DNA from: Flavobacterium sp. ACN6
GTDB taxonomy: Bacteria > Bacteroidota > Bacteroidia > Flavobacteriales > Flavobacteriaceae
Assembly (NCBI RefSeq): GCF_002304005.1
Contig: NZ_MRCQ01000005.1
Span: 62,001 to 126,000 of the forward strand
Direction: 5' to 3'
Length of the DNA: 64,000 bases
In this document: one piece after another, positions 27,861 through 35,683 of the stretch
Numbering within the stretch: position 1 is the stretch's first letter
Layout: every line of letters begins with the position of its first letter
Translations under genes and position numbers: made by a program
Notes under the pieces: generated by a model
What the model saw: the letters and a program-made list of their open reading frames with translations, nothing else
Told to the model about the DNA's origin: nothing
Database searches by the model: none

Positions 27861-27922
27861 TGTCACCCTGAGCGAAGTCGAAGGGCATATGATATTGGAC
27901 TTCGACTTCGCTCAGTCTGACA
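27861..27922. repeat. CCCTGAGCGAAGTCGAAG inverted repeat
   Basis: Arms 27861-27883 and 27900-27922 pair at 21 of 23 positions, loop 16 nt. GC-richer than its surroundings. Elements with this sequence are dispersed in many flavobacterial genomes; only one copy is in this window. It lies just after the GT9 stop. Confidence 0.8.
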
Positions 27923-27928
27923 ATAATA

Positions 27929-28975
27929 TTATAAGTTGTTCTCAACTTTAAAAACCACTTCATCTGCAAAAATACTTCTCATAGCATCTTCATATCCTTC
28001 TACAATTTTATTTCCGTAAACAGAAGTTGGCAGTTGAGGATATTGATTTCTATCTGAAGTCAGAGCATTTTCTAAATTTTGATTGAATGGCAGAAACCCT
28101 GCATAAGGATGTGTTGCACCCCAAAGTGTAACAACTTTAACTCCGAGCATTGCAGCAATGTGTGCATTTCCAGAATCCATAGAAAGCATTACATCGAGAT
28201 TGCTTATAAGTTGTAATTCCTGCTGAAATTTGATTTTTCCAGCCATATTAATTACGTTTTCATAAGGCTGCGAAATAGAATCCAGAATTTCGATTTCTTT
28301 TTTTCCTCCGCCAAAAAGCAAAATTTTATAGGCCGAATTCTCTGCCAATTTCGCAATCACTTCTTTCATTAAATCTAACGGATAAACCTTAGAATCATAT
28401 TGTGCAAAAGGAGCAATTCCAATTAACTTTGCATTTTCTTCTCCGATAATTTCTAAAATTTCACCGCTTAAAACTGCTTTTTCGGGAAACGTAGGATTAG
28501 ATAAATTTAAAGGAAAACCAAGTTCTTCAAACACTTTTGCATGTCTTTCGAACATGGTTGGCAGTTGTTTAAAAATCTTATTTTCGGCTCTCGTTAATTC
28601 TTTTTTGCCTTCTCTTCCTTTGTCAACAGTCGCTCTTTTTTTGCCGCTTAAAGCGAAAAGTAAACTCACCACTTTAGAACGTAATACATTATGAAGATCT
28701 GCAAAAGCATCAATTTTGAGTTTTTTTACGTCATTATATAAACGTAAAAGTCCTGAAAATCCTTTGTGTCTTTCTTTTTCATCAAAAGCAAAAAATTCCA
28801 AATTCGGAATTCCGTCAAAAAAAGGTTTAAAAAAAGGACGAGAAATAACCGTCAATTGTACTGTTGGATACTGTTTTACAAAAGCGCGTAAAACAGGAAC
28901 CGTCATGGCGACATCTCCCATTGCGGATAGTCTCATGACGGCTATATGCTTAATCTTATTAGACAATTCTGTCAA
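27929..28975 (-). CDS. Glycosyltransferase family 9 (heptosyltransferase-like)
   Basis: 348 residues in the ADP-heptose:LPS heptosyltransferase fold. Seen are the N-terminal MRLSAMGDVAMTVPVLRAF, the central IGIAPFAQYDSKVYP and the donor-binding segment LDVMLSMDSGNAHIAAMLGVKVVTLWGATHP. It would add a heptose or related sugar to lipid A core. Start is TTG at 28975, one base after the stop of DUF4254, so the two are coupled. Confidence 0.88.
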   Translation of the reverse strand: MTELSNKIKHIAVMRLSAMGDVAMTVPVLRAFVKQYPTVQLTVISRPFFKPFFDGIPNLEFFAFDEKERHKGFSGLLRLYNDVKKLKIDAFADLHNVLRSKVVSLLFALSGKKRATVDKGREGKKELTRAENKIFKQLPTMFERHAKVFEELGFPLNLSNPTFPEKAVLSGEILEIIGEENAKLIGIAPFAQYDSKVYPLDLMKEVIAKLAENSAYKILLFGGGKKEIEILDSISQPYENVINMAGKIKFQQELQLISNLDVMLSMDSGNAHIAAMLGVKVVTLWGATHPYAGFLPFNQNLENALTSDRNQYPQLPTSVYGNKIVEGYEDAMRSIFADEVVFKVENNL

Positions 28976-28976
28976 A

Positions 28977-29582
28977 TTATTTTTTGTTTTGATATAAAAC
29001 TGGGTTCAATTCATCGTCGTTGTACATTTTCATTTGTTTGTACACTTTCATGAATTTATCTCCATTTTCAATATCTGTCAATAATTCTTCAATTGCTGTA
29101 GATAAATCTGTTCTTTGTTCTAAAAGGATGTTTAATTTTTCCTGACATTTATCTCTATGTTCTTGCGAAGCTTCTGCACGAGTAGCCTCTTCATTCATGT
29201 GATAAATTTTTAAAGCTAAAATTGACAATCTGTCAAATGCCCAAGCTGGACTTTCTGAATTGATTTTTGCTCCATCTTTTACTTTTACATCACTGTATTT
29301 TTGTAAAAAATAACCATCGATATATTCTACCATATCAGTACGTTCCTGATTTGATGCGTCAATTCTTCTTTTAAGCGTTAAAGCCGCAACAGGATCTATC
29401 TGCGGGTCACGAATAATATCTTCAAAATGCCATTGAACTGTATCAATCCAATTTTTTAAATATAATAAATGTTCAAACTTATCTTTTGGATAAGGATTAT
29501 TAATCGGCTGGTCAACATTATCAAATTGATGATAATCTTTAATGCTTTGCTCGAAAACAGAATATGCTAATTTTGAAAACAT
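28977..29582 (-). CDS. DUF4254 family protein
   Basis: 201 residues, mostly helical and charged, with no signal peptide. Contains DNVDQPINNPYPKDKFEHLLYLKNWIDTVQWHFEDIIRDP, the conserved part of this family, which in Bacteroidota is repeatedly encoded beside a GT9 transferase, as here. Its biochemical role is unknown. A TATCTTTG promoter element lies 20 bases upstream. Confidence 0.85.
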   Translation of the reverse strand: MFSKLAYSVFEQSIKDYHQFDNVDQPINNPYPKDKFEHLLYLKNWIDTVQWHFEDIIRDPQIDPVAALTLKRRIDASNQERTDMVEYIDGYFLQKYSDVKVKDGAKINSESPAWAFDRLSILALKIYHMNEEATRAEASQEHRDKCQEKLNILLEQRTDLSTAIEELLTDIENGDKFMKVYKQMKMYNDDELNPVLYQNKK

Positions 29583-29602
29583 GTTTTTATTTTTTTATAA
29601 AA

Positions 29603-29610
29603 CAAAGATA
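29603..29610 (-). promoter_or_regulatory. -7 promoter element TATCTTTG for DUF4254-GT9
   Basis: Exact TAnnTTTG match on the minus strand, ending 20 bases before ATG 29582. No clear -33 TTG is visible. Confidence 0.6.
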
Positions 29611-29692
29611 CTTTTTATACTTTTATAGTTTGAAAAAAACCACTAATTTTTCAATTCTTCATAAAAAACAATTGATCTGCTAAAAAAATATT

Positions 29693-30346
29693 ATGAAAAT
29701 TCATTATATCTCTGAGAATAACAGCGTATTAAATCATTTTCTAGGACAAATTAGAAATGTAAATGTACAGAATGACAGTATGCGCTTTCGTAGAAATATT
29801 GAGCGTATTGGAGAAATCATGGCGTACGAATTGAGCAAAATTTTACCCTATAAAAATGTTGAAATTCAAACGCCGCTAGGCATTAAAAAAACGACTGAAA
29901 TCGAAAGTGATTTGGTTTTGTGCCCTATTTTAAGAGCTGGATTACCGCTTCATAATGGTTTTTTAAATTATTTTGACCACGCAGAAAACAGCTTTGTTTC
30001 GGCTTGCAGACATCATCCAAATAACGATGATGAATTTGAAATTTTAGTTGAATATCAAGCGATTTCAGATTTAAATAATAAGACGGTTTTACTTCTTGAT
30101 CCGATGCTGGCAACGGGACAATCTATTGTAGCTGTTCATAAAAAATTGATTGAGAATGCTGCCCCAACAGAATTTCACATTGTAGTCGTTATCGCTGCAC
30201 CAGAAGGAATTGCGCATTTAGAAAAAAATCTTCCCGAAAACTGCCATTTATGGGTTGCTTCTTTAGATGAAAAACTAAATGAGAAAAACTACATTGTTCC
30301 TGGTCTTGGTGATGCCGGCGATCTTGCTTACGGAAGTAAATTATAA
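29693..30346 (+). CDS. upp: Uracil phosphoribosyltransferase
   Basis: 217 residues. PRPP-binding loop LLDPMLATGQS (134-144), uracil-side RAGLPLHNGF (81-90) and C-terminal PGLGDAGDLAYG are intact. It salvages uracil to UMP using PRPP. Slightly longer than the 208-residue E. coli enzyme, as in other flavobacteria. Its stop codon overlaps the stop of the convergent DUF6427 gene by 6 bp. Confidence 0.96.
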   Translation: MKIHYISENNSVLNHFLGQIRNVNVQNDSMRFRRNIERIGEIMAYELSKILPYKNVEIQTPLGIKKTTEIESDLVLCPILRAGLPLHNGFLNYFDHAENSFVSACRHHPNNDDEFEILVEYQAISDLNNKTVLLLDPMLATGQSIVAVHKKLIENAAPTEFHIVVVIAAPEGIAHLEKNLPENCHLWVASLDEKLNEKNYIVPGLGDAGDLAYGSKL

Positions 30347-31270
30347 TTGTGAAAAGAAAGTAAATAAACTACAGACAATCAATACATAAAATACAATTTC
30401 GTTGTTTAGTTTTTGCTGCATATATTCTACATGACTTGTTGCCATAACGGCCAATGGTGCAATACTGAACAATAATAGATCATTACTTTTATCTGGTGAA
30501 ACGATATAAACCAAAGCCGCAATAAAAAAGCAGGCTACAATTTTCTTGTACGAAGAATGTAAAATTTGCGGTCTGTTTGATAGTGTCATTAACATCGAAG
30601 TAACAAAAAATAGAGATACTGCAGTATATATTGAAAGTGCTCCGTTTTCGTAATTGTTTTTAAAATAATCAATTCTAAAATCGATTACAGCTCTTTCTTG
30701 AAAAAATGCGACAACATCGATATTAAAAATTAAAGAGGTCATGTAAAATAATATTGCTACTGCTAAAAGTGCAATAAATGGCAAAACCCAGTTTCTATAA
30801 TCTCTTGAAACGTGAAAAACGATTGATATAAAAACCAATAGTAGGAAAAGCACACTCCAAAATTGAAATAAAGAAGCTACAAAAATCCAGAATGAGGCAT
30901 CGAATATTTTTTCTTTTGATGCTTTTAAAGATTGCAGCGAAATTAATCTTCGAAGCGCTAATAATATAAAGAAGCTAGCATAAATAACATTTGTGTTGTT
31001 AAATATGGTAGGGAAAAATAAAAGAAATAATAAATAGAAAAGTATCGCGTATCCATTGTCTTTACTGAGTCCGTTCTTTTTTACGATAAAATTTACCATA
31101 AAAAAAGAAGCCAGAATAAAGCATAACAAACTCACTTTTTGGAAAGCCAAAAAATAAGAAGTCACCCAAGTTGGGTCTTTAATTTGAAACGTAAAAAAGA
31201 AAACCAGTATCAAAATTACAACCAAAGAATAATTTAATGGCGTAGATTTTTTAAAAACACTTGTTATCAT
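30341..31270 (-). CDS. DUF6427 family membrane protein
   Basis: 309 residues with about eight or nine hydrophobic helices; starts MITSVFKKSTPLNYSLVVILILVFFFTFQIKDPTW. The family is conserved in flavobacteria between upp and purD. It may resemble polytopic polymer or glycosyl-transfer membrane proteins in outline, but no catalytic motif can be seen. Function unknown. Convergent 6-bp overlap with upp. Confidence 0.78.
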   Translation of the reverse strand: MITSVFKKSTPLNYSLVVILILVFFFTFQIKDPTWVTSYFLAFQKVSLLCFILASFFMVNFIVKKNGLSKDNGYAILFYLLFLLFFPTIFNNTNVIYASFFILLALRRLISLQSLKASKEKIFDASFWIFVASLFQFWSVLFLLLVFISIVFHVSRDYRNWVLPFIALLAVAILFYMTSLIFNIDVVAFFQERAVIDFRIDYFKNNYENGALSIYTAVSLFFVTSMLMTLSNRPQILHSSYKKIVACFFIAALVYIVSPDKSNDLLLFSIAPLAVMATSHVEYMQQKLNNEIVFYVLIVCSLFTFFSQL

Positions 31271-31282
31271 AAGGATATTTTA

Positions 31283-31290
31283 TACTTTTG
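31283..31290 (+). promoter_or_regulatory. Possible -7 promoter element TACTTTTG for DUF6341
   Basis: Exact TAnnTTTG match on the plus strand. It would give a long leader of about 115 nt to the ATG at 31413. No -33 box is clear. Confidence 0.4.
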
Positions 31291-31412
31291 TGATTGTAAA
31301 GATAATACTTGTTTAAAATGAAAAACCGAACAAGTTGAAAAAAGATTCGATTAACCGAATTTTATCTTCAAAGCATTACACAACAATAAATAACATATAA
31401 TTTTAAAAAATT

Positions 31413-31643
31413 ATGACAGCTTTTTTTGAAGGAATACAATACTTATTCGTTAACATTTTGTTTGCTCCTCTTGACTTTTTACGTCGTTTGGAATTAATTA
31501 CATGGTTTGGTGCAAACACAATTAACTGGATTTTCATGATCATCTGTGCATGTGCAATCGTTTATTGGATTAAACAATTACGCATTTTTGATGATGCCGG
31601 AACAGAAAACCAAGATACAACGGCTCACTCATTTTTAAAATAA
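31413..31643 (+). CDS. DUF6341 family small membrane protein
   Basis: 76 residues with a membrane helix near 35-55 (WFGANTINWIFMIICACAIVYWIKQLRIF) and a hydrophobic start. The family is short, found in flavobacteria and adjacent to DUF6427, suggesting a shared envelope role. No motif beyond hydrophobicity. Confidence 0.75.
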   Translation: MTAFFEGIQYLFVNILFAPLDFLRRLELITWFGANTINWIFMIICACAIVYWIKQLRIFDDAGTENQDTTAHSFLK

Positions 31644-31644
31644 A

Positions 31645-31673
31645 AACTAAACCCTTAATTAAAAGGGTTAGTT
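31645..31673. terminator. Bidirectional hairpin between DUF6341 and purD
   Basis: AACTAAACCCTT pairs with AAGGGTTAGTT (one bulged A), at the junction of two convergent genes. A short A tract on one side and no strong T run on the other, so termination is probable but not certain. Confidence 0.55.
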
Positions 31674-31683
31674 CTCAATTATT

Positions 31684-32958
31684 TTAAATTAAATCGAAAC
31701 CGATATCTTTTCTAAAATACATCTTATCAAAGCTTAGTTTATCTATGTTTTGGTAAGATTTTTTTATGGCCTCTTGAAAGTTATCTCCATAAGAGGTTAC
31801 AGCAATTACACGTCCTCCATTAGTAACGACATTTTCATTATCTAATTTTGTTCCTGCATGAAAAACAATTGAATCTGTTACATTCTCCAAACCAGAAATT
31901 ACTTTTCCTTTTTCAAAATCTTCCGGATATCCGCCAGAAACAACCATAACTGTTGTCGCACTTCTTGGATCAATTTCTAAATTAAAATCTCCCAATTTTT
32001 GATCTGCAACAGATAAGAATAATTCTACCAAATCTGATTTTAATCTTGGCACAACTACTTCAGTCTCTGGATCTCCCATTCTTACGTTGTATTCAATAAC
32101 AATTGGTTCGTTTTTTACATTGATCAAACCAATAAATACAAATCCTTTATATTCGATTCCGTCTTTTTGAAAACCTTCAATTGTTGGTTTTACGATACGT
32201 GTTTCAATTTTTTCCATCAAAACAGCATCAACATAAGGAACTGGAGAAACTGCTCCCATTCCGCCTGTATTCAATCCCGAATCTCCTTCTCCAATTCTTT
32301 TATAATCTTTTGCTGTTGGAAGAATTTTGTAATTTTTTCCGTCTGTTAAAACAAAACAACTTAATTCGATTCCGTCCAAAAATTCTTCAATTACCACTTT
32401 TGAACTTGCGGTACCAAATTTTGCATGAACCAGCATGTTACGTAATTCTGTTTTTGCTTCTTCAAGATCTTGAATAATCAAAACTCCTTTTCCTGCTGCT
32501 AATCCATCTGCTTTTAAAACATAAGGAGGCTGTAATGTTTCTAGAAACTCACATCCTTTTTCCACTGTTTCTGCAGTAAAACTATCGTAAGCAGCAGTTG
32601 GAATATTATGTTTCATCAAGAATTCTTTTGCAAATTCTTTACTTCCTTCTAATTGAGCCCCTAATTTAGATGGTCCAATAACTGGAATATGTTTTAAACT
32701 TTCGTCATTTTTAAAATAATCGTAAATACCTTTTACCAATGGATCTTCAGGTCCTACGACTACTAAACTTATATTTTCTTTAAGTACTAAAGCTTTCACA
32801 GCTTCAAAATCTGTTGCAGCTATTGCCACATTTTCAGCAATTGCAGCTGTTCCTGCATTTCCAGGTACTACAAAAAGTTTTTCGCAAAGCGGACTTTGAG
32901 TCATTTTCCATGCAAATGCATGCTCTCTTCCGCCTGATCCCAATAATAAAATTGTCAT
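31684..32958 (-). CDS. purD: Phosphoribosylamine-glycine ligase (GARS)
   Basis: 424 residues. N domain MTILLLGSGGREHAFAWKM, ATP-grasp lysine loop VLKADGLAAGKGVLI, and the metal-binding IEYNVRMGDPETEVVVPRL are all present. It joins glycine to phosphoribosylamine with ATP, the second step of purine synthesis. Monofunctional and of normal length. A TATTTTTG element lies 25 bases upstream. Confidence 0.97.
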   Translation of the reverse strand: MTILLLGSGGREHAFAWKMTQSPLCEKLFVVPGNAGTAAIAENVAIAATDFEAVKALVLKENISLVVVGPEDPLVKGIYDYFKNDESLKHIPVIGPSKLGAQLEGSKEFAKEFLMKHNIPTAAYDSFTAETVEKGCEFLETLQPPYVLKADGLAAGKGVLIIQDLEEAKTELRNMLVHAKFGTASSKVVIEEFLDGIELSCFVLTDGKNYKILPTAKDYKRIGEGDSGLNTGGMGAVSPVPYVDAVLMEKIETRIVKPTIEGFQKDGIEYKGFVFIGLINVKNEPIVIEYNVRMGDPETEVVVPRLKSDLVELFLSVADQKLGDFNLEIDPRSATTVMVVSGGYPEDFEKGKVISGLENVTDSIVFHAGTKLDNENVVTNGGRVIAVTSYGDNFQEAIKKSYQNIDKLSFDKMYFRKDIGFDLI

Positions 32959-32983
32959 GGTGTAGTTGTATTTAGTTGTGGTG

Positions 32984-32991
32984 CAAAAATA
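32984..32991 (-). promoter_or_regulatory. -7 promoter element TATTTTTG for purD
   Basis: Exact TAnnTTTG match on the minus strand, 25 bases before the purD ATG. Back-to-back with the higBA promoter at 33027. Confidence 0.6.
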
Positions 32992-33026
32992 GTTGCTTTT
33001 AACCTTAAATAATAATTTTTTTTACT

Positions 33027-33034
33027 TACTTTTG
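33027..33034 (+). promoter_or_regulatory. -7 promoter element TACTTTTG for higBA
   Basis: Exact TAnnTTTG match, 20 bases before the higB ATG. The bases between it and the ATG (ACGTTAGTAATGCGAAAGGT) are the likely place for autoregulation by HigA, but no clean operator palindrome is seen. Confidence 0.55.
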
Positions 33035-33054
33035 ACGTTAGTAATGCGAAAGGT

Positions 33055-33336
33055 ATGATAATTTCATTTGGCTCGAAAGAAACTGAAAAAATTTGGAATG
33101 GTATTGTAGTCAAAAAACCTTCAATTGAAATACAGCAAATTGGCAGAAGAAAACTCAGAATGCTTCATAATTCTCAAAATTTAAGTGATTTACGAATTCC
33201 GCCATCTAATCGTTTAGAAAAACTAAGCGGTAACTTAAAGGATTTTTACAGCATTAGAATTAACAATCAATGGAGAATTATTTTTATTTGGGAAAATGGA
33301 AATGCTTCTGGTGTAGAAATTGTTGATTTTCATTAA
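33055..33336 (+). CDS. higB: HigB-type toxin (RelE fold mRNA endonuclease)
   Basis: 93 residues. The family pattern is complete: GRRKLRMLHNSQNLSDLRIPPSNRLEKLSG, then FYSIRINNQWRIIFIWENG and a terminal VEIVDFH. HigB cleaves mRNA on the ribosome when its antitoxin is degraded. As usual for HigBA the toxin gene comes first, with the antitoxin 9 bp downstream. Confidence 0.93.
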   Translation: MIISFGSKETEKIWNGIVVKKPSIEIQQIGRRKLRMLHNSQNLSDLRIPPSNRLEKLSGNLKDFYSIRINNQWRIIFIWENGNASGVEIVDFH

Positions 33337-33345
33337 AAAATTAAA

Positions 33346-33648
33346 ATGGAAAAATTAAAAAATATACATCCTGGAGAAATTTTGTTGGAAGAATTTTTGA
33401 TTCCTCTGAGCATTACGCCATATCGTTTGTCTAAAGATTTGAAAATTCCGCAAACTAGAATTTCTGAAATCATTAAAGGAAATCGAAGAATTACAGCTGA
33501 TACAGCTTTACGTCTAAGCCAGTACTTTGGAAATTCGGCCAAATTTTGGCTGGGCCTTCAAGATGATTTTGATATTGAACAAGAAGAATCTAATAAAGGC
33601 CAAGAATTGAAATCGATTAAACGTTACGATTTAAAAGAAGTAGTTTAA
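33346..33648 (+). CDS. higA: HigA-type antitoxin (XRE family)
   Basis: 100 residues with an XRE helix-turn-helix at about 24-60 (ITPYRLSKDLKIPQTRISEIIKGNRRITADTALRLSQYFGNS) and the HigA start IHPGEILLEEFL. It neutralises HigB and represses the operon. The final A of its TAA stop is the first base of the next gene's ATG, coupling the pair to the ligase-like gene. Confidence 0.93.
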   Translation: MEKLKNIHPGEILLEEFLIPLSITPYRLSKDLKIPQTRISEIIKGNRRITADTALRLSQYFGNSAKFWLGLQDDFDIEQEESNKGQELKSIKRYDLKEVV

Positions 33649-34958
33649 TGATCCGTCTTTTTGATCTTTCCCTTCATTTGAATGGTTTTCCTATAAAGAA
33701 AGCCAAGGCCGAATTGGATAAAATTGTTCTGTTTTCTGAATCTGAATATGCTTCGTTTCTTGAAAATAAGAAGAAAGAAATTGTTGATTTTCATTTAGAA
33801 AATAACTCTTTCTATGCAGCATTAGTTGGAAATACTTCTGTTCAAAATTGGGAAGATCTGCCGATATTGAATAAACAGAATCTTCAGAAGCCATTGGAAG
33901 AAAGACTTTCCAAAGGTTTTTCAAAAAAAAACATCTACCTCAACAAAACTTCCGGATCGAGTGGAACTCCGTTTGTTTTTGCAAAAGATAAGTATTCCCA
34001 TTCTTTAACCTGGGCATCTAACATTATGCGTTTTGGTTGGTTTGATATTGATTTTAATCATTCTTATCAAGCTCGTTTTTACGGTATTCCGATGGATTTT
34101 ATTGGTTATCAAAAGGAACGATTTAAAGATTTTCTCACCCATCGTTTTCGATTTCCGGTTTTCGATTTATCTGATGAAATTCTGGGAAAATTTCTAAAAA
34201 AATTCAAATCGAAAAAATTCGATTATATCAATGGTTATACGAGTTCGATTGTTTTATTTGCTAAATATCTTGAAAATAAAAATATCATTTTAAATGAAGT
34301 TTGTCCGACGTTAAAAGCTTGTTTTGTTACTTCAGAAATGCTTTTTGAGTCTGATAAAAAGTTACTGGAAAAACAATTCGGTATTCCTGTAATTAATGAA
34401 TACGGAGCATCTGAACTTGATTTGATTGCTTTTGAAAATCCTCAGGGCGAATGGCAGATAAATTCTGAAACTCTTTTTGTAGAAATTTTAGATGAAAATA
34501 ATAATGTTCTCCCTTACGGGGAAGAAGGCCGCATTGTAATTACTTCTCTGTTCAATAAAGCAAATCCTTTTATTAGATATGAAATTGGCGATATCGGAAT
34601 TTTGGATGAAAAAAGTACGCCACAAAAACCCATTCTAAAAAAATTAGTTGGAAGAACAAACGACATTGCCATTTTACCTAGCGGAAAAAAATCTCCTGGC
34701 TTGACATTTTATTACGTAACAAAAAGCATCATTGAAGATGATGGAAATGTCAAAGAATTTATCATCAAACAAACCAAAATAGATACTTTCGAAATTGATT
34801 ATGTTGCTGAAAAAGAATTAGATTCAACACAAATTCAGAAAATAAAAGAAGCCATCGATTTGTATTTAGAGCCCAATCTAGATTTCACTTTTACTAGAAA
34901 AACTGTTCTAGAAAGAACCAATCGCGGTAAACTAAAACAGTTTAAATCATATTTATAA
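33648..34958 (+). CDS. CapK-like AMP-dependent ligase (phenylacetate-CoA ligase family)
   Basis: 436 residues of the adenylate-forming superfamily. The ATP/AMP loop reads LNKTSGSSGTPFVFAKDK, followed by NEYGASELDLIAF and GRIVITSLFNKANPFIRYEIGDIG, the CapK/PaaK motifs. Such enzymes activate a carboxylic acid as acyl-AMP and often decorate capsule or other surface polysaccharides. It opens by TAATG overlap with higA, and lies near the glycan locus that begins at 35.7 kb, which makes a polysaccharide role plausible but unproven. Confidence 0.85.
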   Translation: MIRLFDLSLHLNGFPIKKAKAELDKIVLFSESEYASFLENKKKEIVDFHLENNSFYAALVGNTSVQNWEDLPILNKQNLQKPLEERLSKGFSKKNIYLNKTSGSSGTPFVFAKDKYSHSLTWASNIMRFGWFDIDFNHSYQARFYGIPMDFIGYQKERFKDFLTHRFRFPVFDLSDEILGKFLKKFKSKKFDYINGYTSSIVLFAKYLENKNIILNEVCPTLKACFVTSEMLFESDKKLLEKQFGIPVINEYGASELDLIAFENPQGEWQINSETLFVEILDENNNVLPYGEEGRIVITSLFNKANPFIRYEIGDIGILDEKSTPQKPILKKLVGRTNDIAILPSGKKSPGLTFYYVTKSIIEDDGNVKEFIIKQTKIDTFEIDYVAEKELDSTQIQKIKEAIDLYLEPNLDFTFTRKTVLERTNRGKLKQFKSYL

Positions 34959-34997
34959 TATAAATAAAATCTTACATTTTATTTTTAATTAAAACTT

Positions 34998-35519
34998 ATG
35001 TACGATCAATCTTTACTTTCTGAAGAAACTATTTCAAACAAAATATATTTTATCCGCAATCAAAAAGTGATGCTTGCATTTGATTTAGCAATCCTTTACA
35101 ATGTTGAAACAAAAAGGTTAAATGAACAAGTAAAAAGAAATTCATCTCGATTTCCAGAAGATTTCATGTTTCAACTTACGGAAAGTGAATTTAAAAACTT
35201 GAAGTCGCAAATTGCGACTTCAAGTTGGGGTGGAAGTAGAACATTACCTTTTGCTTTTACAGAACATGGTATTTTAATGCTTTCAAGTATATTGAAAAGC
35301 GACAAAGCAATTCAAACCAATATTCAAATTATGCGCATTTTCACAAAAGTGAGACAAATGCTTCAGGACACAACAGAAATTAAAGTCGACATTTTACAGA
35401 TTCAAAAGAAATTGGAGAATCATGATAAAAATATAGAGTTAGTTTTTTCTTATTTGGATGAATTAACAGACAAAAAAGTAGATGAAAGTGAAAGAGTGAA
35501 AATTGGATATAAAAAATAA
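34998..35519 (+). CDS. ORF6N domain protein with an embedded palindrome
   Basis: 173 residues. The N-terminal ORF6N/KilA-N-like DNA-binding domain reads ISNKIYFIRNQKVMLAFDLAILYNVETKRLNEQVKRN, then RFPEDFMFQLTESEF and LPFAFTEHGILMLSSIL; a helical C-terminal part follows. The domain is common in phage antirepressors and in chromosomal copies in Bacteroidota. Codons 67-77 form a 31-bp perfect palindrome encoding NLKSQIATSSW; the same core recurs four times just downstream of the stop. No phage genes are near. The protein may bind these palindromes, which is inference. Confidence 0.85.
   Translation: MYDQSLLSEETISNKIYFIRNQKVMLAFDLAILYNVETKRLNEQVKRNSSRFPEDFMFQLTESEFKNLKSQIATSSWGGSRTLPFAFTEHGILMLSSILKSDKAIQTNIQIMRIFTKVRQMLQDTTEIKVDILQIQKKLENHDKNIELVFSYLDELTDKKVDESERVKIGYKK
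35196..35226. repeat. 31-bp perfect palindrome inside the ORF6N gene
   Basis: Arms AACTTGAAGTCGCAA (35196-35210) and TTGCGACTTCAAGTT (35212-35226) around one central A. Core TCGCAAATTGCGA matches the core of the four palindromes at 35518-35683. Confidence 0.92.
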
Positions 35520-35683
35520 TTGGAGGTCACAGTTTGTGATCTCCAATTCTGAAAGTGATCCTTTAAGATCACAAATTGTGATCTTAAAATTAAACTCAAA
35601 TCTTTATGTCACAATTTGTGACATAAAGATTGAAATAAAAAACGATATTCTTCAAGGTCACAATTTGTGACCTTGAAGAATAT
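35518..35683. repeat. Cluster of four palindromes with shared core TCACAAWTTGTGA
   Basis: P1 35518-35548 (14-bp arms, one mismatch), P2 35562-35588 (13-bp arms), P3 35599-35631 (16-bp arms), P4 35645-35683 (19-bp arms). P2-P4 are perfect with one central base. The cores agree, while the outer arms differ entirely from one to the next yet remain self-complementary. P1 overlaps the ORF6N stop and P4 touches the stop of the convergent GT2 gene, so the cluster fills the whole gap. Confidence 0.92.

Noticed and set aside
34998..35519. Prophage remnant because of the ORF6N/KilA-N-like domain
   Set aside because: No integrase, capsid, tail or lysis genes are near; chromosomal ORF6N genes are common in Bacteroidota.
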